DNA of 64,000 nt. Source: Spisula solida (lineage: Eukaryota; Mollusca; Bivalvia; Venerida; Mactridae). The notes below the pieces were generated by a model. It ran no database searches and was not told the DNA's origin. It saw only the letters and a list, made by a program, of their open reading frames with translations. Positions 37,001 to 52,000 of the stretch are shown here, one piece after another. Numbering within the stretch: position 1 is the stretch's first letter; the number at the start of each line of letters is the position of its first letter. The DNA is taken from NCBI GenBank assembly GCA_947247005.1, contig OX365952.1, positions 31,250,222 to 31,314,221 of the forward strand, given 5' to 3'. The position numbers and the translations under genes were made by a program.

Positions 37001-40000
37001 CTATTAGTTTGCTCTACTTTTCCAGTGTACTAATACCATGCACATAGCCCAGTGTCTTAGTATCTATGATATGAGCTAATTTAGCCTTAAACCTGTATCA
37101 ACAAACATTTATAACTTGATGACAGTTTTCCCTCCCTGTCGAAAGCCCGTCATATTATTTAATCACTGTAATGGCGGGATGACATAAAAACTAGGGCTTT
37201 TATCTGATCTTATCAGGGTTTTATCAAAACATTTAATTCATCATCTTGTTTTTTATATATCATTTTATCCAATGTATTTTGAACAATGTTTTTGGCACAG
37301 TTCGCGTGTAATTACATTATTGCATAATGTGTTCGGTTGTTTCTGCCGAGTGCGCTGCAGTGCCTTCCCTGTCCGATTTGTTTTTTTAAATAATGTTTTT
37401 TAGCACAGTTAGCGTAAAATTACATTTCTTCCAAATGTCCTCGGCTGTTTCTTCCGAGTGCTCATGAGTGCCTTCCCCTGTCCGATTTGTTATTATCTTT
37501 TTTACGCCAGCATTCGTGTGTGTTATATATTCGTTTACATGTAATTTCATCAATATAATCATTTTGGAAACGTTAGAACGTTGCTACCGTTTTACTAAAA
37601 TAAGTGCACTTGTGAGGGAAATGGATTTTCATTACAGCAACCTAATTATATGCGCTTGCCATCCTCTCAATTCCTTTCAATATTGGGATTCTTCCAACAA
37701 GTTTAGTTCAAATGATTAAACAAACGTTATTATCTTGCTTATGCTGCGGTTGGTAGTATAATGCAATTCATAAATTTTAGTTAAATTACGTTAGAAATTT
37801 GCTTCAACGAATGTCCTCGGTTTTAATGAAGGCTTACGTTTTTGTTTGCAAAGCGATCTGCGCCTCGTGTTGCTCTATGTTCCATTCATTCGAAAATGCT
37901 ACATTACATTTTGTAAACAAACTATTATATCATTGGGCTGATGTTACGTCGTTCAGTGTGACCTAAAGCTTTCTATCTAAATCTTCGTCTTACGTTTCAT
38001 GATTTAAATCCCCTTGGTACACTGCAAGACGAATACCAGTTCATTAGATACTGTTTGCTTACTTAAATAACTGAACAGGAAGACGCGTATTTGGTGACTG
38101 AGGGTATTTACATTGTAAACAGAAATAAAGTAACCTTAATAAGAGCTTGCTTACTTTAAACACATGGAAGATAATTTCTATACGGATACTTAGTTATTCG
38201 CTAAAATGATTACATTATTAAGAACGCACCGATCTTGTTTTGGTTGCGATCGACTTAGACAATTAAAAGTGCGTGGTCATTCAGTTTTATCTCTACCAGA
38301 CCGACTTCGAATGTGGAAACGCACCAATACTAGTAGTCGACACATCGAAGTATTCAATTGTTTTACTAGTACTTTCTAAGACGGTGACTTGCACATGCAC
38401 AATGCTACAACCTTATTCATTTGTGTATGTATCTGTTTGGTAAAATCGTGGTAAAATTGCAGTATCGTGGTGTGAAAAAATCATGATTCAATAATTCATT
38501 CAAAGGAAAAAAACCTGCTTGCGTATTTCGGAAGTCAATAAATCGTTTAGATGCAATATCTTGATCGACTTCATGAAAGAAATCAACGAACATTATTCCC
38601 GCAAGTATGGATGATTGTGTTGTGTACAGGTACATTATACAACTTCGTTTCCAAAGAAATTAAGTATTAAGACACGCGTGTGCACCCAGAAGGGGGAGAT
38701 GAGTGAAGCTTGGATTTCTTTCTTTGTTTATAGACAATTCCATTTTGTTCTCTGGTTATGAACTCTCCACTCTCACAGATTGAATGTATGTAACTCACAC
38801 GTGCATGAAATTTGAAACTGACAGTTGCTTACTTCATTCCATTTGCCCCGGGATTTTCGTAATTCACGCTCAAGTTCTAATTCTAAGAATTCATTTTTAC
38901 TTAAACGATTGCATATGGGAGGAATTTTGCACATATTTTTCAAGATTAGTATACTGTGCTATACGCGTACGCTCAGAAAACTGTACAATTACGGCTATTT
39001 AATATTTGATTAATCACTTATCACATACTCAGTAAAATTAATTAGTTTTGCATTAATTATAAGCTGTCATTCTCGAAAATTGCTCGCCAAGATGACTCAA
39101 TTAAAATATTCTATCATCATTGTGTTTATCATAATTAGCATTGTCATCGTTAGCAAAACATGAGCATTAACATCGTTAACATCATCGACAATAACATGCT
39201 GATTAACATCATCATCATCAACAACAAAAACAACATAACCACGAACATTATTATCATAAGTAACAACATTATTCTGCTTCAACAAAAACATAGTCCGGCA
39301 GAAACAACAACATAACTCATCATCAGCATCATAATCATCAACAAGACCAGCATAATCATCAACAAGACCAGCATAATCATCAGCAAGATCAACATACTCA
39401 TCAGCAAGATCAACATAATCATCAACAAGACCAGCATAATCATCAACAAGACCAGCATAATCATCAACAAGACCAGCATAATCATCAACAAGACCAGCAT
39501 AATCATCAACAAGACCAGCATAATCATCAACAAGACCAGCATAATCATCAACAAGACCAGCATAATCATCAACAAGACCAGCATAATCATCAACAAGACC
39601 AGCATAATCATCAACAAGACCAACATACTCATCAGTAAGACCAACATACTCATCAGTAAGACCAACATACTCATCAGTAAGACCAACATACTCATCAGTA
39701 AGACCAACATACTCATCAGTAAGACCAACATACTCATCAGCAAGACCAACATACTCATCAGTAAGACCAACATACTCATCAGCAAGACCAACATACTCAT
39801 CAGCAGTACGAGCATGATCGTCAGCACTACCAACATAATCATCAGCAATTCCAATATTATCATCACCAATACCAACATAATCAGCAGCAATACCAGTATA
39901 ATCATCAGTAACACTGATTTCATCAGCAGTGTAACAAACAACGCATACATTGGTCGATAAGCTAATTTAAAGATAGTGTACGGCATCTTTTCAATGGCCA

Positions 40001-43000
40001 TTTTAAAGCTTAAATGTGCATGTAAAGGGCGTTGTCTCATTGACGGCCATCTTTGCCTTACCAACTGCGCTTTACACTAATTTAAGCACCTCTTTTCTTA
40101 CTGCGCCTTACACTTATTTAAGCCCTTATTTTCCAACTGCGCTTTACACTCATTTAAGCACCTCTTTTCCAACTGCGCCTTACACTCATTTAAGCCCCTC
40201 TTTTCCAACTGCGCCTTACACTAATTTAAGCCCCTCTTTTCAAATTGCGCTTTACATAATTTTAGCCCATCTGACCACCAACCGCTTGAAATATTAGCCA
40301 AACGGATATTAAACGGAGATGAAGATAAAAATGTTATTTTTCTCATGAATGATATTATGAGCGTAGTCAGAAAGTATCTCGTATGTTAACAAAGATAGCG
40401 ACCTTGCACAATGATGTTCTTTCTATTACATTACTAAATTATGTATAATCGATTCATGTCCCACTTTTGATGTTTTGCCGCCCTGGCTGTCCAGACAATA
40501 TTGGTCAGTCTATCAGTATGGTCATCTCGGTGTAGACTGTAAACAACAACAATAAACAACAATAAAGATGAATATCTACATAGATAAATCTATGTTTATT
40601 CTATTAGTATAATCATAATACATTAGAATTGACATACTGACAGTCGGATGTCGTGAAACTTAGCTTCTCATCACTTGCATTCCCCGGGGGACTTTTATCC
40701 ATTCTCTATAGTTATACCGGTGAAATGTATTTATGTGCGAATTACGGCTATATGCCGGGGAAATTGCCGTAATACAAGTACGTGCGAGATTGGTTTTATT
40801 CGTTCCCTGTCCTTACCAAACTTATAATGTGTATACGAATGTCTATACTACAAATAAACGGACCCAATATAGGTAAATTTTCAACTTGGGAAGCTAAACG
40901 GGGGGATTTACTGTATAAACTCTATGGTTAGAGTACATAGACATGCATAACCTAGAAATACACCTATAGTGGTAAGGTTTACGCTACAAATATGTGTCAA
41001 TAGGCTCCATCATATATATCAGTCAGCTATCTCGATAGCCTATAGGTAGAGCGTTCGTTTCGAGTGAGAGAGGTTTCGGGTTCGGTCACAGACCGGGACT
41101 TAACGCTCAGCACAGTTAATTCCATGGAACTGATGATTCCCCGGGTGTCATGATAACGTGTCCTGGTAGCATCAATATTACACTTGGACATCCCCAATAA
41201 CAGAGCTACTTTACGCCACAAATGTTTGTATATTCACCCAAAACAGAGCTACTTACGCAACCAATTTGGTACAGTCCCAATAACAGAGCTACGCTATGCC
41301 ACACATTTGGTATATTCACCAACAACAGAGCTTCGTTACGCAACCAATTTGGTACATTCCCAATAACAGAGCTACGCTACGTCACAAATTTTGGTATATT
41401 CACCAACAACCGAGCTACGTTACGCAACCAATTTGGTACATTCCCAATAATAGAGCTACGCTACGCCTCAAATTTTGGTATATTCCCCAACAACAGAGCT
41501 ACATTACGCCATAAGTTTGGTTTATTCCCCAACACCAGAGCTATGTTACGCCACAAATTTTGATATTTTAAATTGTTTGTTGTGGCATAGTATAGAAAAT
41601 GATAAGTTCACATACATTTTTGTAATTTGTCAATCTAATGAGAGTGTTCTCAACATACACAAACTAATCAATCTCTATTGTAGTGTAAATGTAGACATCA
41701 AAGTTCTTTACAGTTCATTTATGTGTCATATTTGTTAATTTTAATGATTTATATACCGATAATTCTAATTATTCACATTTTCGCCGATGATTTCATCACG
41801 TTTGAATCCGTTTAATCCACAAACATTAATATATTTTATCGAGTTTATTCGCTTTTTAACCCATTACGCTAACTGAAAGAAATATAAAGTTGCGAAATTT
41901 GAAAATTACATTGGCGTGTTTAATGACATAATTTAGGCTAAATATACATTAGATATGTACGTATACTGAATAACTGAGCGTTATTGTCGAAAAATGTGAC
42001 ATTTATTTCTTCACAGCGAGAAGTAATTCGTCTTCGACCGTTCTTTACTCATTTGATTCAGTTAAGAAAAACTTTTTTCTTTCTCGAATATGTTTCCTTA
42101 ATCATACAATCTCTCTCATCTTGAAAAAATCGAGATTTTATTGAAGTATCTAAAATGTTATCGAATTTCTTATCATGTCATTAAATTTCCTTAATGGGAC
42201 AATAATCGTTCATAAAATTTTCGACCCATTGTTGATTCGCCCATATCTTATTTCGTACCTTGATCAAAACACAGCGGTCGGTCACTATTAAGTTTGTTAA
42301 TTATTTTATAATGTACATGGTGGAATTATGGAATTACTAGACCGGGTCATTTAGCATCGGTCCTATAAATGCCTAGAGTGTACATTCTCTCTCAACAGTG
42401 ACCTTAAAACAACAAAGTTGACCTTTGCAGTATGTCCGCGCAGCTGAATGTGACAGGGGCGTAGTGACCAATGGACTGACTATACAACGAAGGTGCTTAG
42501 TTCGAGGCAACCCTTGAGTGTGCTAGGAACAAACGCGTCTTTCATTCAAGACTCTTTTAAATTGGCTGGAGTACTAGCATTTGTAAATACTAAATAGCCT
42601 AACGAATGAAACATCGATCGAAAGAACTTATGTCACATTTGATGTAGCTACTCTAAATAAGTTAGGTTGAAGTTCGGCTATCCTTTTCAATGACATTTGC
42701 AGTAGCAAAATGGTCAGTACCCAAACAAACAGTGGTTGGTCTAAATATGAATGATTGGAGGTGAGAGAAGTTCAAATGTTGGAACATAAAAATGTCACTG
42801 GCTCTCTTGTTCAACAATCTGCCGTTGTGAACAAAGTGAAAATTACTATGCAAGATCACGATACGGGACGAAAATGAATTCAATAGTTACAAAGCGACCC
42901 ATTCGTTATACACAAATTCAGGCCTTAATTAAGGGACGTTAGAAAGCTTGCCACTCGAAAATAAACATAACATTTCCCACCCAAAATCAGCACAAACGGT

Positions 43001-46000
43001 GAAAACCTCAGCCATGATATGTTTTAGACCGGCTTAATTGAAACTTGACTGAAAAATATTTGAATAGATAGCACTCACTTCAAGTACAGGTTTACAATGG
43101 AGATGTTAAGTACGTCATCGATGTGTGTGCTGATACGTGACTTACTGTTTGACCGCGATAATACGTGACTTACTGTTTGACCGCGATAATACGTGACGTA
43201 CTGTTTGACCGCGATAATACGTGACTTACTGTTTGACCGCGATAATACGTGACTTACTGTTTGACCGCGATAATACGTGACTTACTGTTTGACCGCGATA
43301 ATAAGACCACCCTTTAGACCAATAAAACTGGTGTTCATAGTTTAAGCAATTATGGGAACCCGGTTCCTCAGGGAAGGAAAAGGATGGAGTTTTCATATGG
43401 AGTGTTCCTTACTAACTGTATAATCGGATATTTTCGCGATAAGTTACGCTCAGGAACTTAAACAACGTCATTTAAACTCAGAAATGCTAGCGTTTCTTCT
43501 GAAGTTTAGATATAGGGAAAAATCACCCGGAGAACAACTTAGGTTCCATCTTCCGTAGTAATGTCAGGATTCGATTCTGACTGCACATGGTTTACCACAG
43601 AGGCTTAAATTGATACTGGAACGTGTGTTCTTAAATTATTTTTACGTTCCCTAATTAGTTAGGATGTCTTTATGTTAGTGTATACTTAATATCTTTTTTA
43701 ATTTTCTGGAAGGAAATGCGATTAAAGAAATAAAAACGCACTATCTCGAGTGATATTTCAATACATTGAGAGATAGCGAGAGAACGCAGTATCTCCTTGC
43801 TTGACGTTCTAAAGATTTTATGCGCGTATTTTAGAAAACGGCATTCAATTTGACATATTGCTGTTGACGTCTGCGTATTTTGAAATTAATGGAGGTGCGA
43901 ATATAAGCATAATAAAACAGATGCACTATTTCCCGTTCGTTCTTTAGTCATCCAGGTAGAGGCGTGAATCATTGAAGAAAACCTTCATTTGTATTCACGG
44001 AAAGTCATAATTTATGCATTATTGTTGTAATATTAAAAGATTAAAGCAAACAGCATCAACTATGAATGGTTTTATAACTGAAACAGAAGTATTTGTGGTG
44101 AAAATATCTTCCCACTTTACCGACCGATCTTGTCAAATACGCTATAGTGCGTTTCTGACGAATTGTTATTTTCACGCACCGTTTATCAGGCAGGATTTCG
44201 TCTACGAACAAGATTTTTTTGTGACAATCTATCATTCGGATTGAATTTTATACTAACATTGAAGGACATTTTAAATGTTTTATGTTCCATGATCGCTGAA
44301 GTAGTAGACAAAATCGTTTTCAGCCGAATGCATTTTCATCGCTAGATGTTTTTTTTTTATTTTGAAAAATAAATTATACATTTTGTACTCGTAGATATAC
44401 CACTGCCCTGTGGGAACGTAAGAAGAACGTAATAGTGATAGACCCAAATAAAACTCATTCATTAAAAAATCAACAACAACATCGTAATAACCAACTGATT
44501 TGCAGGAAAGGGTAACTGAGAGTCTTAGATTGAACCATCCAAACCCTTTCCTGTCATGGACCTGATTTTCGCTAGACTACCGGAACCAGCGTTTTATTGG
44601 TACCTGACTTCGGCGCGTCGTTATTATTTTTTTGTTTTATAAATAATGTAATGCGTTTTTAATTTGGGTGAGGATTCGGAATTTTCCCTATCTCTTGGAT
44701 TTTTGTCAAAAACTTATTTTACTTATCGTGTTACTAAGTATATAAAAGTGTGGCTATGTTTGTCATAATTTTTATTTCTAAAAGTCGCCCTTTGATGATC
44801 GCATCAATGTTTTTCGTGGTGCTGGTATTGAATGAACGGAATGTCAATGAAAACGTATAATTATATTGATATACAATGTCTCTGCAATAACAATGTCTAT
44901 TCGATATATCGATATATAACTATATCCGATATTAAACTACGGTTATACACATGAAAGTAAGATTGGCAATTTTTATCTTCTCACTGACAAACCACAAGCC
45001 CTTTTTACAATTTTTATCAAAATAATCAGCACAAAGCATCAGATGGTGGAGATTCGCTCGCATGAGAAACAGTGCAAAGGTTGTAAATTTTGAATAAAAA
45101 CGTCAAAATGATTCCCTATCTTTGTACATCGCCAAATGTGTCGAATATGTATTAATGCGCTCTATACGAAACATATATGACCTCGCTTTAACCTTTAACA
45201 GTGTAAATCAGTCTCTCATATATCCATTGAGGTGTCCAATTTATAATGCATCGAAACCCTCCCCCTGTCAGAATCACTAATACCTTAAATGATCATAATA
45301 TAAGCAAGCATATCCTAAGCTTATATTAGTATACATCTAAAACCCGCGGGACAAATGTTTACGACTTGATGATAATGATGAAGCGAAAATGAGGTTTGAT
45401 TCGCTCATTCATAAAACTATGTGCCTTTAATAAATATGAATCAACGATGGTACTAAAGCATGCGGCTTATTTTAAAATAGATAATGAACATCTTAATGAA
45501 CCTGTTTGAAGAAGAATTGATAAGTTGCTATTTTTGTTTCTATCAAATGTGTGATCATTACATCTTTAAATTGGATAAAAACAGTGAACTTTGAGAGGCG
45601 TTCCTTATAACTCTTAAATACCCAACTTGAGGAAATGGTTCGACGTAAAGTAAAACCCCAGCTACGGGATCCCGCCATTAACGCGACAAAAGCTCCACAG
45701 ATTAGGCCCAATACTTCACCCAAGCATCAATTTATACCGACTCATGCTGTACAGCGATTACTGTTCGAAAGTTTGAAACCTGGTGGAGCTCCGTTATGTG
45801 ACCGGTTGTTAAGGCCGCCAGTGAGGTCTTACTAGGTGCCTACCCTACCGTGTGCATATTAGAAAAGTAAAAGTATCTCATTACCCAAATTTGGTGGCCC
45901 TTTTAATAGGACTGAAACCATAATAAATAAACACATTAATCCGTAGACAGTACAAAACAAATTGTTAATGTGTATTTCATTTGAAGAAACAAGTTGAACA

Positions 46001-49000
46001 CCGAAATATGTATAGCCTTGTCGGATAGACGAGGAAATGTAATCTAAACGTTTATTGATATATTTCTCACTAGCTCATTAATTTTCCCTCTTCGCGTGGC
46101 TCACACCTGGAAATGTTCGCTTTTAATCAATTTTGTTTTGGTTTAACGTAAATTGAGCTTTACATCGTGTACGAAAAAAACACTAACATCAAACCAAACC
46201 GCTGAAAACCCCATCCTCCCCTCAGCCCATGCATCCATTCTTCGTAAAAATCGTGCAAATCCGGCACGTGATTGTTGTGCATTATCTCATTATACACAAC
46301 AATGGCTTGTATCCTGTAAGACAACCACACCCTACTGTAACTAGAGCCATGTTGTAACTTGGTATCTACCAAATCATGACAGGAGAGATATTACTTATCA
46401 ATATATACTGTAGGAAGGAGGATTGTTCAATGAATTAGATACTATCATCATGCAACATGAATGTGTACCGTAGTTTAATGTAGTGCTCTATCTATGAAAG
46501 AGTATTGTAAGATATTTGGTGGAATTTTAATGCACTGACTACCGGTAGATAAGTATAGTACTGTATAAAGAGGCTGTTCTGCGGGAAAAAGTTAGCGAAT
46601 TTTAAATTTCAGATGTTGGAAATATGAGTAATTATTTTGTTATTTCGTGGAAGTGTTCTTTGTAGGCCAAATTATGTGCTTGAGAAAATGCTAGCGTTTT
46701 TTGTAAATGGAAATTCACGCCCGTAATTCGTCAATATTTCTACGTCACTAAATTATAAATTCGCACGCGAAATTCGCAAATATTTCTACGTCGCTAAAAT
46801 ATAAATTCGCGAGCGAAATCCGCCAATATTTTACGTCGCTAAATTAACTACTTATATAGTTTAAACTAAACGTGTGAACGATATACGCTAATGTCTTTAT
46901 TTCAATTAATGAAGGCTAATTAATGGCGTATATACCATCTGTTGGAAAAATTTGATATAACTTCTGTCTATTTAAAAGGCTTTGATCTTTGCCACCCTAT
47001 AAATTACAACACATTAAGACTAATTGTTCGTTCAATATTGACTAGTCATTCTACGGACTATTTGTTTATTGTTTAAATTAACATCTCATTGTTGTATATA
47101 ATCAGTGCCAGATAGTTCAAAACAATACGATGAGTTTAACTATACGATCATTCGACAGAGATTAAAGTTAGTCATATCATTAATCGATCATTTTATATAT
47201 AAGTCGTGCCAACCCTCTTTATAAAGCGAGTCGTACGTTAGCGATACATCATTTTAAATCATCTGATATATTGACGTCCATATTTTTCTACTGTCAACTG
47301 TTTCAGATAACACCTGCCCGCATTAGGTTTGGGCATTAAATTGTACCTTAGTCATTATGAAATATTTTGCTCAAAGCAGCAAATCCACAATACATTTCGG
47401 ACTTCTTTTATATTCAATGCGCCCATGTTAAACAGTTGCCTTTTTCGCGTGGTCACGTCTAATTGTAACAAAAATAATACATCGGATATGAAAAGCCGAA
47501 ACAACAGGGCAAAAAGGCAGAATACGCACAAACAGAAAATAATAGCTCGAAGGCACAAAACTTGAACATGAAATAAAAAAAATCTCACATCACAATCCCT
47601 TGCCACAAGGACTAACACCTAATGAACAAAAAAACCTGACACTGTACAGGGGCAAAACCTCTACACACCACTCTGATAGTCTCTCTCACAAGTCGGTCAA
47701 ACATAGCCGGAGTAAGAGCCAGTAGACAACGAATTCTAGTAGTCACAATGACGACCACACATACCTTGTAGCCCTTATCTGACTGCTAATAAGTTAGCAA
47801 ACAATCGGACAGAGAAGACAGCACTAGTAAGCAGCCGAGCACATAAAACATAATAAACAATGACCTTAATTACAGGTCAAAATGACCAACACACAACTGA
47901 ACAAGAAAATGAATTTAACAGCCGGAAGTCCAAATCGAAGCTGTCAAAACCTGATATACGAGTACATACTCACAGCTGTTAAAAAAGCTGAATGACGTCA
48001 GCTGAACGACCCAGTTTCAGCTGTAAAACAGGCCAAAATACATAGTTTCAGCCGTCAAAAGGTCCTTAATAAAACAAGTTGGCTGTATGAAGCACCTATT
48101 CTAAGTACGTCTGACACTGAAGAAGATTGCTAGTGCGAGTCGTGGATTCTAATTTTCTAGAATGGTTTAAAATTTTAAATAATAGATTGTGCTGGAGCCG
48201 AGCAATTCCTAATGTATTCATTTAATTTGAATGCACTATCGTTCGATGGTACAAATTCATTCATTAGCGGCAATAATCACTGTGCATAGTTTCACTATAA
48301 TCGTATTTACATCTAGAACTGTCATTGTAAATAGACATTGTTTTTATTTTGTTTTTGTAGTACTTGTGTAGCACTGCAATAATTGACTAGAAACGGTGGA
48401 ATCCTGTTTACGAAACCTCAACTGCTCATTTTGCAAACTCGGCATTTTAGCAAATGGGAACACACTTATCTTAAATTCTACAAAACAGAAAAGTAAATAT
48501 CACAACACATGCGTTTAGAAGTATAAAAGTCGAGTTCAAATGAAATAGTTTTAAGGTATCCGACATACATATCTAATCAAATCAGAGATTTTTCTTAACA
48601 ATGATAAGTATTCCAACTAGTTTTACAACTCCATGCAAATGCGCTAACTTCCGCAAACTACCAGCGAAAATAAATAAGTGTTTGGTATCATTATAGTAAT
48701 TCAAGGTCATGATTGGGTTGGTGTATACTTGCCACTTTCTAGTACCCCATTCATGATGGAGTCATAACGACGTTATACGTAGGTAAAAGCAAATTACGTT
48801 TCCTGGCGGATTTACTTTTATTGACACATCAAAGAAATCAAGCCAATTAACGTGAATTTGTGGCAACGTATTCAACAACTTCCTAATTACTATATCTTCA
48901 TCTTTACAGACGAATAGATATATTTGTATTGTGTTTCAATCGTCAACATAAAACACTAGACACTATTCTGCTCCAAACGCGAGTCTTCCGCTACTCAGGA

Positions 49001-52000
49001 TTGGAATAATTTTGAGCGGTTTGTCTTTGATGTGAATCAATATATAAAAGTATGAACACTTGCATTGATAGCGTTACGTATACCTGTTGACCGAAAATTT
49101 ACTTCCAATTTTGTTTCAACTGTCTTTTTATGATCTTAATTCTTATTTTATGATCTCGTTAATAGCCGCCTTCATACGTAAATGAAATAAAACATATGTT
49201 AAGGACATGTTACAACCGACATTGACTGCTATATGTACACTCATATAGTGTCTGTAGTGGTACAGTAAAACTTCGCTATAACGAATAGCAGATCGTTATA
49301 AGCCGCATAGTTCACTCTAGTGATGCAATAAAATTCGTTATAAAACATGGGCCCCAACATAAATAGTAATTAAAGGTTCTGAACATCAATTGGTTATCAA
49401 AATGTAAATTAGTTTAAATCCACTGCACACTGCTTGAGAAATGCTTAAATAATAACGAAATTTCGTAACGAAACAGTCTTGAAATCTCATTTTGCACCGT
49501 CAATATATGTGAGGATATGTTATACATCATGATACTATTTTACCCGGTTTACCTACCTCTTGTCTGGCTGTTTAAGACTTGGCTCACAAATCCCCCGGTC
49601 ACCGGAAGATGTCCGTGTATCCGATGTGAACCCGAAGTCAAGACATCGAGCCGGAACGCCGGCCTATGAGTTGCAACGCGTGTGTCTAAAGAGACTCAAA
49701 TTACTCCGACCTCAGCCCGATGACCGTCTGATGTCATTCCGTCTTCCGGACCGATTAGACCAAAATACGCCGTCCGATTGAATTGCATTAAATTTTGTGA
49801 CCAAGAAATAAGCCAGGTAACATTGTAGATGCATGTTCGTGTTATGGATACATACGTAATGTTCGTTTTACGTTGGGTTTAGTCATCAGAGACTTAGCAT
49901 AATTTATGTTATACATGTACTTATCACATTGTGACATTCGGTGACTTCGAACGATGCATTGATACAGTTTAACATGCCTAGAAATGTGGTAAAAACAGAA
50001 TGACCTGCGTGTAATTTATTCCGACATTCGTGTTGTTTCGTTTTGAGACATTTGACTCCAGTTGTGTTTTTCTAACAGGAAAACGTGTTAGATACAACCA
50101 TGTTGTTTATCATTTTTGCTTACGTTTGTCTAACAAAACATGTGTTCACTGCAATGTGTTATCATCGGTACGTCATTAGTTGTAGAACTGAATTGTTCCT
50201 TGTTGAAAGCAATACGTGTTGTTGGCAAGTAAACTATACATCTTACTGCATGTCTTCACATCGTTAATCTTCGTAACAATTCGTTAAGTTCAGATCGGCA
50301 ATATTATAACTATTACAATGTAGTAACCTGATAATCTCGTAATGGAACGGATTGGTGATATTTTGAAATGGTCCCTCTATATATGCTCTACCGAACCCTC
50401 ATTTATGTTTCTCTAAATTTATTGCATTTTATACGTTGATTTAATGTTTTATTTTGTTGAAAGATTTCAAATTCCAAATAGCTGGTTGTCTTACTGACAA
50501 GTAATACTGTATACCCATAGTTTCTTATCGGTCATTGCTAACTTCCATTAAGAACCGTGATATCTCTTAATCAGTAGAGTTCGGACAATGCTAACTTCCA
50601 TTAAGAACCGTGATATCTCTTAATCAGTAGAGTTCGGACAATGCTAACTTCCAGTAAGAACCGTGATATCTCTTAATCGGTAGAGTTCGGACAATACTAA
50701 CTTCCATTAAGAACCGTGATATCACTTAATCAGTAGAGTTCGGACAATGCTAACTTCCAGTAAGACACCGTGCTATCTCTTAATCGGTAGAGGTCGGACA
50801 ATGCTAACTTCCAGTAAGACACCGTCAATTACTACGTGTATGCAAGGAGGCAAGTATACGTCGCTACACCTTAGATTGAAGAACAGTTTCTTGGAATACC
50901 TGCAAAGCTTTACGGTGATCGAAGAAACACATGTGAAGTCAGCATTGGAACATGCCATGCATGGCTGACTACTGATGTGAAATATCAGATAAATCCCTGT
51001 ACACTGCACTGATTCTCTGGTCTTCATTATCAATAAGTCTGTATTAGAAAACGTGGCTTCCTGATATAAAAATCAGAACATGATCACTTTGCCAGACTAT
51101 ACACAGTAGTTGGTAAACACGTTTCACTGAATAGAAGTTATGTAGATAACTACAACGTGCTAAATACATTTATTTTAACCTTTCAATCAACATCAATTTG
51201 TGAAAAATACGCAAGGTAACATGTCCTGTCCTTTATTTCATCAGCTGTTATACTTTAATTGCCCCCGTGTTTCCTAGTGCAAGTGTAACCGATCATGTAG
51301 TTACATCGCTTCTACCGGGGTGCCGGTTCATGACAATATACTCCTCATTAAATACGTGTGAGGTATCAAACTATCCATACAATTACTTAAACCGTGTTAT
51401 AGTGACTCGTATAAAAGACAATCCCAATCAATGTGTTACCCTCCCATCCTCACACATCAGTGGTTAGTCAAGTCCTCAGATTCAAGCCAGGGAATGATAA
51501 TAGTTGCCTCTATAAGAACACTGAATATCTAGGCTAATAAGTAGTTAAAATTATCAGAGAGAATATAGTAATAGTGTTGCAATTCAGTTAGTGATTGTCG
51601 TTAATGCTTCAAAGTCGCAGACATACCACCAATAATGCTTTAAGATTCAATGTAGTAGAATGATAACCATGTGCTAATTGTCAGCTGTGTTTAGCAACCA
51701 GTTGTCTTAAGGTATCTCGCTACCTTTGCGCGACGTCATACAATTTTTTCGACTTTTCGCCGATTTTTATGAAAAAAACTCAAGGCTAAATCTACAAAAT
51801 CTCTAGTTACTGAGGAGACGATTATTTTAAAATCGATTCTCGCATTAGATAATTATTTAACGTCCCGTGCGTGCATGGTGACGCTAGCGCGTTTGAAAGT
51901 TTTGAGAAACGCTCTTTGCATACGCTACGCGATTGTTATATATGTCTACCTTCTTAATACATAAATAATTAGTTTTCCGTTGTTCAAGACAATGATGCAT

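Noticed and set aside
39279..40064. 261-codon minus-strand ORF resembling a multi-pass membrane protein
   Set aside because: Produced by a 21-bp tandem repeat whose period is a multiple of three; the hydrophobic pattern is the repeat translated.
41184..41738. Several overlapping plus-strand ORFs
   Set aside because: Two or three frames are open together over the ~42-bp minisatellite, which is typical of repeats, not genes.
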